The translations under genes and the position numbers were made by a program. Positions 36,037 to 46,168 of a stretch of 64,000 bases of DNA are shown here, one piece after another. The notes under the pieces are model-generated. The model saw only the letters and a list, made by a program, of their open reading frames with translations. It was not told the DNA's origin and did no database searches. This stretch comes from Microbacterium sp. Yaish 1 (lineage in GTDB: Bacteria; Actinomycetota; Actinomycetes; Actinomycetales; Microbacteriaceae), in assembly GCF_002245215.1 (NCBI RefSeq), contig NZ_NPMR01000001.1, positions 992,001 to 1,056,000 of the forward strand. The letters run 5' to 3'. The number at the start of each line of letters is the position of its first letter. The stretch's first letter is position 1.

Positions 36037-36434
36037 TACTTGCTCGCCTTCTTGCTCGTACCGGCGGCCGCGGCATCCGCGTTCTCCGGCGTCGACAGCA
36101 CGACCGTGATGTGGCTCGTGCGCTTCTTGATCTGGAAGGCACGACCCTGGGCGCGGGGCTGGAAACGCTTGAGCGTCGTGCCCTCGTCGACGTACGCGTT
36201 CTTCACGTACAGGTCTGCATCGTCCAGGAACTCGTTGTCCTTGTCGGCCTTGACGCGAGCGTTCGCGACGGCCGAGGCGACGAGCTTGTAGATCGGCTCG
36301 CTGGCGCTCTGGGGAGCGAACTTCAGGATGGCGAGTGCCTCCTGAGCCTGCTTGCCCTTGATGAGCGCGACGACACGACGAGCCTTCTGAGGGGTCACGC
36401 GGATGTGCTTCACGCGCGCGGTGGATTCCACCAT
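36036..36434 (-). CDS. rplV: 50S ribosomal protein L22
   Basis: The 132-residue protein has the core [22 protein letters not shown] opening and the tunnel beta-hairpin [20 protein letters not shown], the loop in which macrolide-resistance changes occur elsewhere. The sequence there looks ordinary. A short Ala-rich tail ends ASK. Confidence 0.97.
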   Translation of the reverse strand: MVESTARVKHIRVTPQKARRVVALIKGKQAQEALAILKFAPQSASEPIYKLVASAVANARVKADKDNEFLDDADLYVKNAYVDEGTTLKRFQPRAQGRAFQIKKRTSHITVVLSTPENADAAAAGTSKKASK

Positions 36435-36472
36435 GTCTCTCCTCCTCTGTCCTCTCTGGAACTGCCCCCGCG

Positions 36473-36754
36473 TCAGCGGCGGCGGCCCTTCTTGTCGTCC
36501 TTCACGTGGCCGCGGAAGGTGCGGGTGGGCGCGAATTCGCCCAGCTTGTGGCCGACCATGGTCTCGGACACGAACACGGGGATGTGCTTGCGTCCGTCGT
36601 GCACGGCGATCGTGTGGCCGAGCATGGCCGGGATGATCATCGAACGGCGCGACCAGGTCTTGATGACGTTCTTGGAGCCGGCTTCGTTCTGCGCGACCAC
36701 CTTGCGAAGCAGGTGCTCGTCGACGAAGGGGCCCTTCTTCAGGCTGCGAGGCAT
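36473..36754 (-). CDS. rpsS: 30S ribosomal protein S19
   Basis: The 93-residue protein begins [19 protein letters not shown] and contains [22 protein letters not shown], the full S19 sequence. It lies in the head of the small subunit, 38 nt before rplV. Confidence 0.98.
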   Translation of the reverse strand: MPRSLKKGPFVDEHLLRKVVAQNEAGSKNVIKTWSRRSMIIPAMLGHTIAVHDGRKHIPVFVSETMVGHKLGEFAPTRTFRGHVKDDKKGRRR

Positions 36755-36766
36755 CTTCCTCTACTC

Positions 36767-37606
<840 letters not shown>

Positions 37607-37630
37607 GTTCGTTGTCCTCTATCCCGACCG

Positions 37631-37930
37631 TCAGCCGACTGCCGTGAAGATGTCGATGGTGCCCGACTTCAGGGTGACGATGGCGCGCTTGGTGTCCTTG
37701 CGCTTGCCGGTGCCGAAGCGGGTGCGACGGGACTTGCCCGCGCGGTTGAGCGTGTTGACCGCTGCGACCTTGACGCCGAAGATCTTCTCGATCGCGAGCT
37801 TGATCTCGGTCTTCGACGCACGGGGGTCCACGAGGAACGTGTACTTGCCCTCGTCGATGAGCCCGTAGCTCTTCTCGGAGACGACCGGCTTCAGGATGAT
37901 GTCGCGCGGGTCCTTGTTGACGGCGGTCAT
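37631..37930 (-). CDS. rplW: 50S ribosomal protein L23
   Basis: The 99-residue protein begins with [20 protein letters not shown] and has [18 protein letters not shown], typical of L23, the exit-tunnel docking site for trigger factor and SRP. Its start overlaps the rplD stop (ATGA). Confidence 0.97.
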   Translation of the reverse strand: MTAVNKDPRDIILKPVVSEKSYGLIDEGKYTFLVDPRASKTEIKLAIEKIFGVKVAAVNTLNRAGKSRRTRFGTGKRKDTKRAIVTLKSGTIDIFTAVG

Positions 37931-38589
37931 GCCGAGACCTCCTCGGTGGCGCCGGCCTTGGACGCGACGAACGCGTCGTAGGCGGCCTTGGTGAAGACGA
38001 GGTCGTCCGAGACGAGCACGTCGTAGGCGTTGAGCTGGTCGAACGTCAGCACGTGGACGTACGCGAGGTTGCGCACGCTCTTGACGGTGATCTCGTCACC
38101 GCGCTCGATGACCACGAGGACGTTCTTCGTGGCGCCGAGGCCGGTCAGAACCGCCGCAGCAGCCTTGGTCGAGGGCGTGCCCTCGACACCGAACGAGTCG
38201 ACGATGTGCAGACGCTGGCCGCGAGCACGGTCGCTGAGCGCTCCGAGGAGTGCGGCGGCGACCATCTTCTTGGGGGTGCGCTGCGAGTAGTTGCGCGGCT
38301 TGGGGCCGTGCACGATGCCACCACCGGTCATGTGCGGCGCGCGGATCGAGCCCTGACGGGCGTTACCCGTGCCCTTCTGCTTGAAGGGCTTGCGGCCGGC
38401 GCCCGAGACCTCACCGCGACGCTTGGTCGAGTGGGTGCCCTGGCGAGCCGCCGCGAGCTGCGCGACGACGACCTGGTGGATGAGGGGAACGTTGGTCTTG
38501 ACGTCGAAGAGCGCGGCGGGCAGCTCCACGGAGCCGGCCTTCTTGCCGGAGGCGCTCCGGACGTCGAGCGCGAGAGTCGAGTCAGCCAT
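37927..38589 (-). CDS. rplD: 50S ribosomal protein L4
   Basis: The 220-residue protein has the extended tunnel loop [20 protein letters not shown] and [15 protein letters not shown] typical of L4. In enterobacteria L4 represses the S10 operon through its leader; whether that holds with this leader is unknown. It lies 2 nt from rplC. Confidence 0.97.
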   Translation of the reverse strand: MADSTLALDVRSASGKKAGSVELPAALFDVKTNVPLIHQVVVAQLAAARQGTHSTKRRGEVSGAGRKPFKQKGTGNARQGSIRAPHMTGGGIVHGPKPRNYSQRTPKKMVAAALLGALSDRARGQRLHIVDSFGVEGTPSTKAAAAVLTGLGATKNVLVVIERGDEITVKSVRNLAYVHVLTFDQLNAYDVLVSDDLVFTKAAYDAFVASKAGATEEVSA

Positions 38590-38591
38590 GA

Positions 38592-39251
38592 TCAGGCACC
38601 CTTCACAGCGTTGCGGACGTAGACGATGCGGCCGCGTGCACCGGGGACGGCGCCCTTGACGAGCAGCAGACCCTTCTCGGCGTCGACGGCGTGCACCGTG
38701 AGGTTGAGGACGGTCACGCGCTCGCCACCCATGCGGCCGGCCATGCGCATGCCCTTGAAGACGCGGCTGGGCGTCGACGAGGCACCGATGGAACCGGGCT
38801 TGCGGTGGTTGCGGTGCGCACCGTGCGAGGCCGAGACGCCCTTGAAGTTGTGGCGCTTCATGACACCCGCGGTGCCCTTGCCCTTGCTGGTGCCGACGAC
38901 GTCGACCAGCTGGCCGGCCTCGAACGTGTCACCGGCGGTGAGCTCCTGACCGAGTGAGTAGTCAGCGGCATCCGCCGTGCGCACCTCGGTGAGGTGGCGA
39001 CGCGGGGTCACGCCGGCGGCCTCGAAGTGGGCCGTGAGGGGCTTGTTGACCTTGCGGGGGTCGATCTGGCCGGCAGCGATCTGGACGGCGGAGTAGCCGT
39101 CCTTCTCGGGCGTACGGACCTGGGTGACCACGTTCGGCGCGATCTCGATGACCGTGACGGGGACGAGCTTGCCCTGCTCGTTCCAGACCTGGGTCATGCC
39201 GAGCTTGGTGCCGAGGAGGCCCTTGGAAACCTTGGAGTTGATGTCAGCCAT
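38592..39251 (-). CDS. rplC: 50S ribosomal protein L3
   Basis: The 219-residue protein has [20 protein letters not shown] near the N-terminus and the extended loop [20 protein letters not shown] reaching the peptidyl-transferase centre. It lies 8 nt downstream of rpsJ, in the standard rpsJ-rplC-rplD-rplW order. Confidence 0.97.
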   Translation of the reverse strand: MADINSKVSKGLLGTKLGMTQVWNEQGKLVPVTVIEIAPNVVTQVRTPEKDGYSAVQIAAGQIDPRKVNKPLTAHFEAAGVTPRRHLTEVRTADAADYSLGQELTAGDTFEAGQLVDVVGTSKGKGTAGVMKRHNFKGVSASHGAHRNHRKPGSIGASSTPSRVFKGMRMAGRMGGERVTVLNLTVHAVDAEKGLLLVKGAVPGARGRIVYVRNAVKGA

Positions 39252-39259
39252 GTCGAACC

Positions 39260-39568
39260 TCAGAGCTTGATCTCGATGTTGACGTCGGCCGGGAGGTCGA
39301 GTCGCATGAGCGAGTCGACAGCCTTGGGCGTCGGGTCGACGATGTCGATCAGACGCTTGTGGGTGCGCATCTCGAAGTGCTCGCGGCTGTCCTTGTACTT
39401 GTGGGGCGACCGGATGACGCACACGACGTTCTTCTCGGTCGGCAGCGGCACGGGTCCGACGACAGTCGCGCCCGCACGGGTCACGGTGTCGACGATCTTG
39501 CGTGCCGAGGTGTCGATGACCTCGTGGTCGTACGACTTCAGGCGAATGCGGATCTTCTGTCCCGCCAT
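39260..39568 (-). CDS. rpsJ: 30S ribosomal protein S10
   Basis: The 102-residue protein begins [19 protein letters not shown] and ends [14 protein letters not shown]10 also acts as NusE in antitermination; the loop [18 protein letters not shown] is intact. The ATG at 39568 is preferred over a start four codons earlier by family length. It is first in the S10 operon, behind a leader of about 300 nt. Confidence 0.98.
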   Translation of the reverse strand: MAGQKIRIRLKSYDHEVIDTSARKIVDTVTRAGATVVGPVPLPTEKNVVCVIRSPHKYKDSREHFEMRTHKRLIDIVDPTPKAVDSLMRLDLPADVNIEIKL

Positions 39569-39908
39569 TTGTCTGCTCACTCTCTTTATCGCGTCTTACG
39601 TCTCGCTGGTCGCGAGCGCATTGGACGCCCGGTGGCGCGGTCTGCGCCGGGCACTTCTCACCGCCAGGGCGGTGATGCTGCACCACTGTTCTGATGTCAA
39701 ACCCGCGGGTCGCCCCGCGGTTCCGCACCGTGCGCGCACGCGCGCATCCTGTCTCCAGGTCGGTGTGGGGTTCGATGTTCATCTGCCCGCGGCCTAGGAC
39801 TCTGCGCTGCGCGCCGCCTATGCACTCTCGTGACAGTGATCCGGGATGCTGGGCACCCATCGGAATGTGGAACCTGAATAGTCTACGTGCCGCCCGGGCG
39901 TGTCGCAA
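39569..39908 (-). promoter_or_regulatory. S10 operon promoter and long leader
   Basis: On the minus strand TTGCGA (39903-39908) and TAGACT (39880-39885) are 17 bp apart, a good vegetative promoter. Transcription from about 39873 gives a leader of roughly 305 nt before rpsJ. The leader contains a perfect hairpin, TCACCGCC (39658-39665) with GGCGGTGA (39668-39675) around 2 nt, and a GC-rich imperfect stem at 39626-39652. Control by a ribosomal protein or antitermination is plausible but not shown. Confidence 0.65.
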
Positions 39909-39969
39909 ACCCGGGCGTGTCGCGATATCCGCGTCGCGCCCGGCGCCGTCGCGGCGGGCCCGCCGAGCA

Positions 39970-40025
39970 CGTACCCGCCCCGCGGCCACGCACCTTCTAT
40001 GGTGCACCCTCGCGGCGACGGTGCG
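39970..40025. repeat. diverged copy of a palindromic intergenic repeat
   Basis: This 56-bp segment aligns without gaps to 41115-41170, with roughly four in five bases identical by eye. Both have the centre GCACC-6 nt-GGTGC and C/G-rich arms. Here the outer arms no longer pair perfectly. It lies 22 nt past the stop of the AbiEi-like gene and about 60 nt upstream of the S10 operon promoter. Confidence 0.7.
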
Positions 40026-40047
40026 CCCTCGCGGCGCCGGATCGTGT

Positions 40048-41004
40048 TCAGCGCAGGAGGCCGTGGGAGCGGAGGAACGCGGCGAACGTGGGGCGGGATG
40101 CGAGGTGCTCCCAGCCCCAGCGCACCGGGGTCCACCCGGTCGCCGCGACGATGCGGCTCTCGCGCTCGCGCTGGGCGCGCAGCACGTCGCGGGGTGAGCG
40201 ACCCGCGGTGAGCGCGGGATCGAGGTACTTGCCGTCGCCGTCGAACTCGCCGAAGCGCCGCAGCCGCGGCCACGCGAAGTCGAGGAACGCCCACCGGCCG
40301 CCGCCGATCGCGACGGGATGCTGGAGGACAGGCTGCGCGGCGCCGAGCTGCCGCATCCACAGCCGGCTGATGCTCTCCCCCGGCAGCTGCGCCCGGCCGT
40401 CGGCGATGGCGGCGACGAAGCGCGCACGCCGGATGCCGCGGGCACCGGGCGCGCGCTCGATGTGCGCTGCCACCGCCGCGGAGAGCGTCTCGGCTGCGTC
40501 GTCGTCGTACATACCCCGCCCGCGCCACGCGACCGACCGCAACGCGGCGTCCATCGCAGCCGTCGCGGTCTCCGCCGACTCTGCGCACAGCACGTCGAAG
40601 AGCGTCCGGGCGAGATCCGTCGCACGGAGCGAGCCGACCGCGGTGATGTCCGCGGCCGAGACGTCGTGCCGGTGTCGGACAACATCACTGCGGCTCGGGG
40701 CCGGCGCCGCGCCGACCTCGAGCGTGTGCACGCGCCCGTCATCACCGCGGTGGACCGGCAGCCCGTGCAGCGCGGCGGCGGTGGCGTGCGAGAAGACCGG
40801 CTCGCGGCTCGCCACCGCGGCGAGGGCGTGCGCGCGCAGCCGCATCCGCTCCTCCGGCCGCGCAGCCGCCCAGCGCGCTGCCGGAACGTAGACGCCCCGC
40901 CGCACGCGCACGAGCTCTCCCGCCCGGGCGGCACGCTCGAGGGTCGCGGTCTCGCCGCGCACACGTGCATCGCCCCGGAGGATCAGTTCGTCGCGCTCGG
41001 TCAC
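40048..41004 (-). CDS. AbiEi-like winged-helix protein with PD-(D/E)xK-like C-terminus
   Basis: The 318-residue protein starts with a winged-helix region (residues 1-45, ending [14 protein letters not shown]) like the N-terminal domain of type IV antitoxin AbiEi. The C-terminal part has a nuclease-like set: Asp242 (FLDFAW), Glu253 and Asp255 (GEFDG), then Asp257-Gly-Lys259. This resembles DUF559/PD-(D/E)xK folds. No AbiEii toxin gene is adjacent, so it is an orphan of uncertain role, perhaps defence or regulation. The GTG start is supported by CACCGT (41011-41016, minus strand) 6 nt upstream. Related palindromic repeats lie on both sides. Confidence 0.65.
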   Translation of the reverse strand: MTERDELILRGDARVRGETATLERAARAGELVRVRRGVYVPAARWAAARPEERMRLRAHALAAVASREPVFSHATAAALHGLPVHRGDDGRVHTLEVGAAPAPSRSDVVRHRHDVSAADITAVGSLRATDLARTLFDVLCAESAETATAAMDAALRSVAWRGRGMYDDDAAETLSAAVAAHIERAPGARGIRRARFVAAIADGRAQLPGESISRLWMRQLGAAQPVLQHPVAIGGGRWAFLDFAWPRLRRFGEFDGDGKYLDPALTAGRSPRDVLRAQRERESRIVAATGWTPVRWGWEHLASRPTFAAFLRSHGLLR

Positions 41005-41108
41005 TCCCCCACGGTGCCCGCCCGCACCCGCCCCGCATCCCCGGCACCGCACACCCCGTGGACGCCCGCGCCCCTCGCGCCCCGGGGGAGGAATCCCCAC
41101 CGTCAACG

Positions 41109-41176
41109 CGAGAACGCACCCTCCCCGCGACCACGCACCATTCACGGTGCGCTCTCGCGGGGAGGGTGCGTTCTCG
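41109..41176. repeat. long perfect palindromic repeat
   Basis: A perfect 22-bp inverted repeat (41109-41130 with 41155-41176) encloses a second 6-bp stem CGCACC/GGTGCG around ATTCAC, forming a long nearly continuous hairpin. It lies 9 nt past the end of the small antitoxin-family gene and would terminate it. A diverged copy is at 39970-40025. The structure suggests a REP-like or MITE-like element reused as a terminator. Confidence 0.85.
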
Positions 41177-41185
41177 GCGCGCGGC

Positions 41186-41401
41186 CTACTGGTTGCCGAT
41201 GTTCTTGTCGACGTTGTCACGGACCTCGTCGACCTTGCCGTGGTGCTGCTCGGGGACGACCTTCTTCACGGCGTCCGCCGCACCCTGGAGGAACTTGTCG
41301 CTGACCTCCTCGGCCTTCTCGCTCTTGAGCGCTTCCTCGATCTTGTCTCGGTTCTGCTCGAACATCTGCTTGCCCTTGTTAATGATGTCGTCGACGCCCA
41401 T
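41186..41401 (-). CDS. small MT0933-like antitoxin-family protein
   Basis: The 71-residue protein is highly charged and helical, beginning MGVDDIINKGKQMFEQNRDK and ending VDEVRDNVDKNIGNQ. Its repeat-like Asp/Lys/Ala helices resemble the MT0933/Rv0909 antitoxin family, and more loosely CsbD-like stress proteins. No toxin partner is next to it. The ATG is preceded by GAAAGGACG, a ribosome binding site. The downstream end is a strong palindrome. Confidence 0.55.
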   Translation of the reverse strand: MGVDDIINKGKQMFEQNRDKIEEALKSEKAEEVSDKFLQGAADAVKKVVPEQHHGKVDEVRDNVDKNIGNQ

Positions 41402-41486
41402 GATCGTCCTTTCGTCGGGTCGATGTACCGCTATGACAGCGCGCCCGTCGGCGCGGCGTCAACAGCTTGCGCACACGCCCGAACGA

Positions 41487-41522
41487 CGACACCCCCCGAA
41501 CCCGAAGGTCCGAGGGGTGTCG
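41487..41522 (-). terminator. terminator after tuf
   Basis: CGACACCCC (41487-41495) pairs perfectly with GGGGTGTCG (41514-41522) around an 18-nt loop that can fold further, 18 nt past the tuf stop at 41541 on the minus strand. Confidence 0.7.
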
Positions 41523-41540
41523 CGAAGGAAGTCGAAAGAC

Positions 41541-42734
41541 TTACTTGATGATCTTGGTCACCGTGCCGGCGCCGACGGTGCGGCCACCCTCACGGATCGC
41601 GAAGCCGAGGCCCTCTTCCATGGCGATCGGCTGGATGAGCTCGACCGACATGTCGGTGGTGTCACCGGGCATGACCATCTCGGTGCCCTCGGGCAGCGAG
41701 ATGACGCCGGTGACGTCCGTGGTGCGGAAGTAGAACTGCGGGCGGTAGTTCGTGTAGAAGGGGTTGTGACGGCCACCCTCCTCCTTCGAGAGGATGTAGG
41801 CGGTGCCCTCGAAGTTGGTGTGCGGGGTAACCGAACCCGGCTTCACGACGACCTGGCCGCGCTCGACGTCGTCACGCTTGGTGCCGCGGAGGAGCAGACC
41901 ACAGTTCTCGCCGGCCCAGGCCTCGTCGAGCTGCTTGTGGAACATCTCGATACCCGTGACCGTGGTCTTCTGCGTCGGGCGGATGCCGACGATCTCGACC
42001 TCGGAGTTGATGGCGAGGGTGCCACGCTCGGCGCGACCGGTGACGACGGTTCCACGACCGGTGATCGTGAAGACGTCCTCGACGGGCATGAGGAACGGCT
42101 TGTCCTTGTCACGCACCGGGTCGGGGATCGACTCGTCGACGGCGTCCATGAGCTCGACGATCGCGTTGACCCACTTCTCGTCGCCCTCGAGAGCCTTCAG
42201 GCCCGAGACGCGGACGACGGGAGCGTTGTCGCCGTCGAAGTCCTGCGACGAGAGGAGCTCGCGGACCTCGAGCTCGACGAGCTCTAGGATCTCCTCGTCG
42301 TCGACCATGTCCGACTTGTTGAGCGCGACCAGCAGGTAGGGAACGCCGACCTGCTTGGCGAGCAGGACGTGCTCGCGGGTCTGAGCCATCGGGCCGTCGG
42401 TGGCGGCGACCACGAGGATCGCGCCGTCCATCTGAGCGGCACCGGTGATCATGTTCTTGATGTAGTCAGCGTGACCCGGGGCGTCGACGTGAGCGTAGTG
42501 ACGCTTGGGGGTCTCGTACTCGACGTGCGAGATGTTGATCGTGATACCACGCTGACGCTCTTCGGGCGCCGAGTCGATGGACGCGAAGTCACGCTGCACG
42601 TTGGTGGCCGACGGGTACTTGTCGGCGAGCACCTTCGAGATCGCCGCGGTGAGCGTCGTCTTGCCGTGGTCGACGTGACCGATGGTTCCGATGTTGACGT
42701 GCGGCTTGGTCCGCTCGAACTTGGCCTTAGCCAC
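41541..42734 (-). CDS. tuf: elongation factor Tu
   Basis: The 397-residue GTPase has P-loop [10 protein letters not shown], switch [15 protein letters not shown] and the three-domain layout; it delivers aminoacyl-tRNA to the ribosome. The start is GTG (42732-42734) with GAGGAGGA upstream. It is the fourth str-operon gene but a terminator-like stem separates it from fusA, so it probably has its own promoter. TAGAGT at 42809-42814 (minus strand) is a candidate -10, without a clear -35. Confidence 0.98.
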   Translation of the reverse strand: MAKAKFERTKPHVNIGTIGHVDHGKTTLTAAISKVLADKYPSATNVQRDFASIDSAPEERQRGITINISHVEYETPKRHYAHVDAPGHADYIKNMITGAAQMDGAILVVAATDGPMAQTREHVLLAKQVGVPYLLVALNKSDMVDDEEILELVELEVRELLSSQDFDGDNAPVVRVSGLKALEGDEKWVNAIVELMDAVDESIPDPVRDKDKPFLMPVEDVFTITGRGTVVTGRAERGTLAINSEVEIVGIRPTQKTTVTGIEMFHKQLDEAWAGENCGLLLRGTKRDDVERGQVVVKPGSVTPHTNFEGTAYILSKEEGGRHNPFYTNYRPQFYFRTTDVTGVISLPEGTEMVMPGDTTDMSVELIQPIAMEEGLGFAIREGGRTVGAGTVTKIIK

Positions 42735-42841
42735 TGGGTCCTCCTCAGGACTGTCGTTGTAGATCTCCGGGCGCTGGATTGCGACCGGTTCTCTACGGGG
42801 ATGTTTTCACTCTAGTAGAGAGGTCGATATTCAGTTTGAGT

Positions 42842-42871
42842 GGATGCCGGGAGCATGGGCCCCCGGCATCC
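42842..42871 (-). terminator. stem-loop after fusA
   Basis: GGATGCCGGG (42842-42851) and CCCGGCATCC (42862-42871) form a perfect 10-bp stem 7 nt past the fusA stop. Its arms hold the recurrent word GGATGCC/GGCATCC. It likely separates str transcription from tuf. Confidence 0.7.
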
Positions 42872-42878
42872 CGAGGGC

Positions 42879-44993
42879 TTACTCGCCCTTGTTCTTCTGG
42901 ACGATCTCGTCGGCCACCGCGCGCGGGACCTCGGAGTAGCTGTCGAACTCCATCGAGTAGACCGCGCGGCCCGAGGTCTTCGAGCGCAGGTCGCCGATGT
43001 AGCCGAACATCTCCGACAGCGGGACGAGTGCGCGGACGATCTTGATGCCCGAGCCGTCCTCCATCGACTGGATCTGGCCACGACGCGAGTTCAGGTCGCC
43101 GATGACGTCGCCCATGTACTCCTCGGGCGTACGCACCTCGACAGCCATCAGGGGCTCGAGGATGACCGGGTTGGCCTTGCGCAGCGCCTCCTTGAAGCCC
43201 ATCGAGCCGGCGATCTTGAACGCCATCTCGGACGAGTCGACGTCGTGCGACGCGCCGTCGATGAGGATCGCCTTGACACCCACGATGGGGTAGCCGGCGA
43301 GCACGCCGACGTTCATCGCGTCCTGGAAGCCCTGGTTGGTCGGCTCGATGTACTCGCGCGGGATGCGGCCACCGGTGACCTTGTTCTCGAACTCGTACGT
43401 CTTGTCGGCCGTGACCTCGAGCGGCTCGATCGCGAACTGGATCTTCGCGAACTGACCCGAACCACCGGTCTGCTTCTTGTGGGTGTAGTCGTGACGCTCG
43501 ACGGCCTTGCGGATCGTCTCGCGGTACGCGACCTGCGGCTTGCCGACGTTCGCCTCGACGCGGAACTCGCGCTTCATGCGGTCGACGAGGATGTCGAGGT
43601 GCAGCTCGCCCATGCCCTTGATGACGGTCTGACCCGTCTCGGGGTTGAGCTCGGTGCGGAACGTCGGGTCCTCTTCGGCGAGCTTCTGGATGGCGACACC
43701 CAGCTTCTCCTGGTCGGCCTTGGTCTTCGGCTCGATCGCGACCTCGATGACGGGCTCGGGGAACGTCATCGACTCGAGGACGACGGGCTCGGCCGGGTCG
43801 GCGAGGGTGTCACCGGTGGTGGTGTCCTTCAGGCCGATGACGGCGTAGATGTTGCCCGCGGTGAGCGAGTCGACCGGGTTCTCCTTGTTGGCGTGCATCT
43901 GGAAGATCTTCCCGATGCGCTCCTTCTTGCCCTTGGTCGAGTTGATGACCTGCGCGCCCGAGTCGAGGTGACCCGAGTACACGCGGACGTAGGTGAGGCG
44001 ACCGAAGAACGGGTGCACGGCGACCTTGAAGGCCAGCGCCGCGAACGGGTCGTTGGCGTCGGGGTGACGCTCGATGATCTTCTCTTCGTCCTTCGGGTCG
44101 TGCGCCTCGATGGCGGGCACGTCGAGGGGCGAAGGGAGGAAGTCGACGACCGCGTCGAGCATGGGCTGCACGCCGCGGTTCTTGAACGCCGAGCCGCAGA
44201 GCACCGGGTACAGCTCGCCGGCGACGGTGAGCTTGCGGATGGCGCCCTTGATCTCGGCGACGGTAAGCTCCTCGCCGCCGAAGAACTTCTCGAGCAGCGC
44301 GTCGTCGGACTCGGCGACGGTCTCGAGGAGCCGCTGGCGGTACTCGGCGGCCTTGTCGGCGAGGTCTGCCGGGATCTCCTGGATCTCGTACTTGGCGCCC
44401 ATGGTCACGTCACCCTTGGCGTCGCCGGGCCAGACCAGTGCGCGCATCTCGACGAGGTCGATGACGCCCACGAAGTCGTTCTCGGCGCCGATCGGGAGCT
44501 GCAGCACGAGCGGCTTGGCGCCCAGGCGGCTGACGATCGTGTCGACGGTGAAGTAGAAGTCGGCGCCCAGCTTGTCCATCTTGTTGACGAAGCAGATGCG
44601 GGGCACGTCGTACTTGTCGGCCTGACGCCAGACGGTCTCGGACTGGGGCTCGACGCCCTCCTTGCCGTCGAAGACCGCCACGGCGCCGTCGAGGACGCGC
44701 AGCGAACGCTCGACCTCGACCGTGAAGTCGACGTGGCCGGGGGTGTCGATGATGTTGATCTGGTTCTTGTTCCAGAAGCAGGTCACGGCGGCAGACGTGA
44801 TCGTGATGCCGCGCTCCTTCTCCTGCTCCATCCAGTCGGTGGTCGAGGCGCCGTCGTGCGTCTCGCCGAGCTTGTGGTTGACGCCCGTGTAGAACAGGAT
44901 GCGCTCGGTCGTCGTCGTCTTGCCGGCATCGATGTGCGCCATGATGCCGATATTGCGGACCTTGTTGAGGTCGGTGAGCACTTCTTGTGCCAC
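42879..44993 (-). CDS. fusA: elongation factor G
   Basis: The 704-residue translocase has P-loop [15 protein letters not shown], switch [11 protein letters not shown] and [10 protein letters not shown], then domains II-V ending in the usual [18 protein letters not shown]. It is full length and lies between rpsG and tuf. Hairpins flank it on both sides (45022-45049 and 42842-42871). Confidence 0.98.
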   Translation of the reverse strand: MAQEVLTDLNKVRNIGIMAHIDAGKTTTTERILFYTGVNHKLGETHDGASTTDWMEQEKERGITITSAAVTCFWNKNQINIIDTPGHVDFTVEVERSLRVLDGAVAVFDGKEGVEPQSETVWRQADKYDVPRICFVNKMDKLGADFYFTVDTIVSRLGAKPLVLQLPIGAENDFVGVIDLVEMRALVWPGDAKGDVTMGAKYEIQEIPADLADKAAEYRQRLLETVAESDDALLEKFFGGEELTVAEIKGAIRKLTVAGELYPVLCGSAFKNRGVQPMLDAVVDFLPSPLDVPAIEAHDPKDEEKIIERHPDANDPFAALAFKVAVHPFFGRLTYVRVYSGHLDSGAQVINSTKGKKERIGKIFQMHANKENPVDSLTAGNIYAVIGLKDTTTGDTLADPAEPVVLESMTFPEPVIEVAIEPKTKADQEKLGVAIQKLAEEDPTFRTELNPETGQTVIKGMGELHLDILVDRMKREFRVEANVGKPQVAYRETIRKAVERHDYTHKKQTGGSGQFAKIQFAIEPLEVTADKTYEFENKVTGGRIPREYIEPTNQGFQDAMNVGVLAGYPIVGVKAILIDGASHDVDSSEMAFKIAGSMGFKEALRKANPVILEPLMAVEVRTPEEYMGDVIGDLNSRRGQIQSMEDGSGIKIVRALVPLSEMFGYIGDLRSKTSGRAVYSMEFDSYSEVPRAVADEIVQKNKGE

Positions 44994-45021
44994 GGGCTGT
45001 TCCTTACGTTTGGTCGGGAGC

Positions 45022-45049
45022 GCCGGCCGGGGAGGTTTCCCCGGCCGGC
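45022..45049 (-). terminator. strong hairpin between rpsG and fusA
   Basis: A perfect 12-bp GC stem (45022-45033 with 45038-45049) with a 4-nt loop lies 13 nt past the rpsG stop and 28 nt before the fusA start. It may terminate part of the transcripts or act as an RNA processing site that sets different rpsG and fusA levels. Confidence 0.65.
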
Positions 45050-45062
45050 ACCGAGAAGCTGT

Positions 45063-45533
45063 TTACCAGCGGTAGTGCGCGAAGGCGCGGTTCGACTCGG
45101 CCATCTTGTGGGTGTCTTCGCGGCGCTTGACCGCGGCACCGAGGCCGTTCGAGGCGTCGAGGATCTCGTTCTGCAGGCGCTCGGTCATCGTCTTCTCACG
45201 ACGGCCCTTGGCGTACGAGACGAGCCAGCGCAGCGCGAGCGTGTTCGCGCGGTGCGGCTTGACCTCGACGGGCACCTGGTAGGTCGAGCCACCGACGCGG
45301 CGGCTCTTGACCTCGAGGGTCGGGCGGACGTTGTCGAGCGCCTTCTTCAGCGTCGCGACGGCGTCCTGGCCGTTCTTGGCCTCGACACCCTTGAGGGCGG
45401 TGTAGACGATCGACTCGGCGATCGACTTCTTGCCGTCGACGAGGATCTTGTTCACGAGCTGCGTGACGATCGGAGCACCGTAGACCGGGTCGTTGACGAC
45501 GACGCGGCGGGGTGCGGGTCCCTTACGAGGCAT
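45063..45533 (-). CDS. rpsG: 30S ribosomal protein S7
   Basis: The 156-residue protein begins [19 protein letters not shown] and ends [11 protein letters not shown], full S7 length. S7 starts assembly of the 30S head and, in enterobacteria, represses the str operon. It is 5 nt downstream of rpsL. Confidence 0.98.
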   Translation of the reverse strand: MPRKGPAPRRVVVNDPVYGAPIVTQLVNKILVDGKKSIAESIVYTALKGVEAKNGQDAVATLKKALDNVRPTLEVKSRRVGGSTYQVPVEVKPHRANTLALRWLVSYAKGRREKTMTERLQNEILDASNGLGAAVKRREDTHKMAESNRAFAHYRW

Positions 45534-45538
45534 CTAAC

Positions 45539-45907
45539 TCAACCCTTCTTCGCGCCGTAGCGGCTGCGAGCCTGCTTACGGTTCTTGACGGCCTGGGTGT
45601 CGAGCGCACCGCGGACGATCTTGTAGCGGACACCGGGGAGGTCCTTCACACGACCGCCGCGGACGAGCACGAGCGAGTGCTCCTGCAGGTTGTGGCCCTC
45701 GCCGGGGATGTACGCGGTGACCTCGGTGCCGTTGCGGAGCTTGACACGAGCGACCTTGCGCATGGCCGAGTTCGGCTTCTTGGGCGTGGTCGTGTACACG
45801 CGGGTGCAGACACCCGCCTGCTGGGGGTTCGCCTTCAGAGCGGGCGCCTTGGTCTTGGTGACCTTCGGCGTGCGGCCCTTGCGAACCAACTGCTGAATGG
45901 TTGGCAC
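45539..45907 (-). CDS. rpsL: 30S ribosomal protein S12
   Basis: The 122-residue protein begins (M)[15 protein letters not shown] and has the two streptomycin-relevant loops [15 protein letters not shown] and [11 protein letters not shown]. The lysines equivalent to E. coli Lys43 and Lys88 are wild type, so no resistance change is present here. The GTG start at 45907 follows AAGGAGAG; an upstream ATG at 45955 lacks support. It is first in the str operon. Confidence 0.98.
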   Translation of the reverse strand: MPTIQQLVRKGRTPKVTKTKAPALKANPQQAGVCTRVYTTTPKKPNSAMRKVARVKLRNGTEVTAYIPGEGHNLQEHSLVLVRGGRVKDLPGVRYKIVRGALDTQAVKNRKQARSRYGAKKG

Positions 45908-46111
45908 GTTCTCTCCTTGTAGTGCTGCACGGTGACAGCGTCGTGGTTTCACCACAGATCCACCGGCGCGTCACGAATGCTGCGTTTTCGAAGGGTGGAT
46001 ATGCCGTGGGGGCGTCCTGTTCGCAGAACGATCCCGATTCGCGTGCTCCGCTTCGACCTGACCATCGGACCGAGGCACGACGCAGGGCGCGCACGAGCGC
46101 ACACCCGATCA

Positions 46112-46140
46112 ATGATACGCCTCTCCGGCGAGGCGGGCAA
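46112..46140 (-). promoter_or_regulatory. rpsL (str operon) promoter
   Basis: On the minus strand TTGCCC (46135-46140) and TATCAT (46112-46117) are 17 bp apart. The spacer is itself an imperfect palindrome (GCCTC/GAGGC). Transcription near 46105 would give a leader of about 200 nt before the rpsL GTG. The rest of 45908-46111 shows no gene. Confidence 0.65.
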
Positions 46141-46168
46141 ACGCCGATGGGTGCCGGTGGTATCGGCG

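Noticed and set aside
39970..41176. CRISPR array from the two similar palindromes
   Set aside because: Only two copies, 1.1 kb apart, with a gene between them; no regular spacers and no cas genes.
41005..41220. N-terminal extension of the AbiEi-like frame to 41220
   Set aside because: The extension translates the palindromic repeat; a leaderless GTG at 41004 is better supported.
42840..45560. Plus-strand open frame of about 900 codons spanning fusA and rpsG
   Set aside because: It crosses two real genes and terminators on the other strand and has no homology-like motifs.
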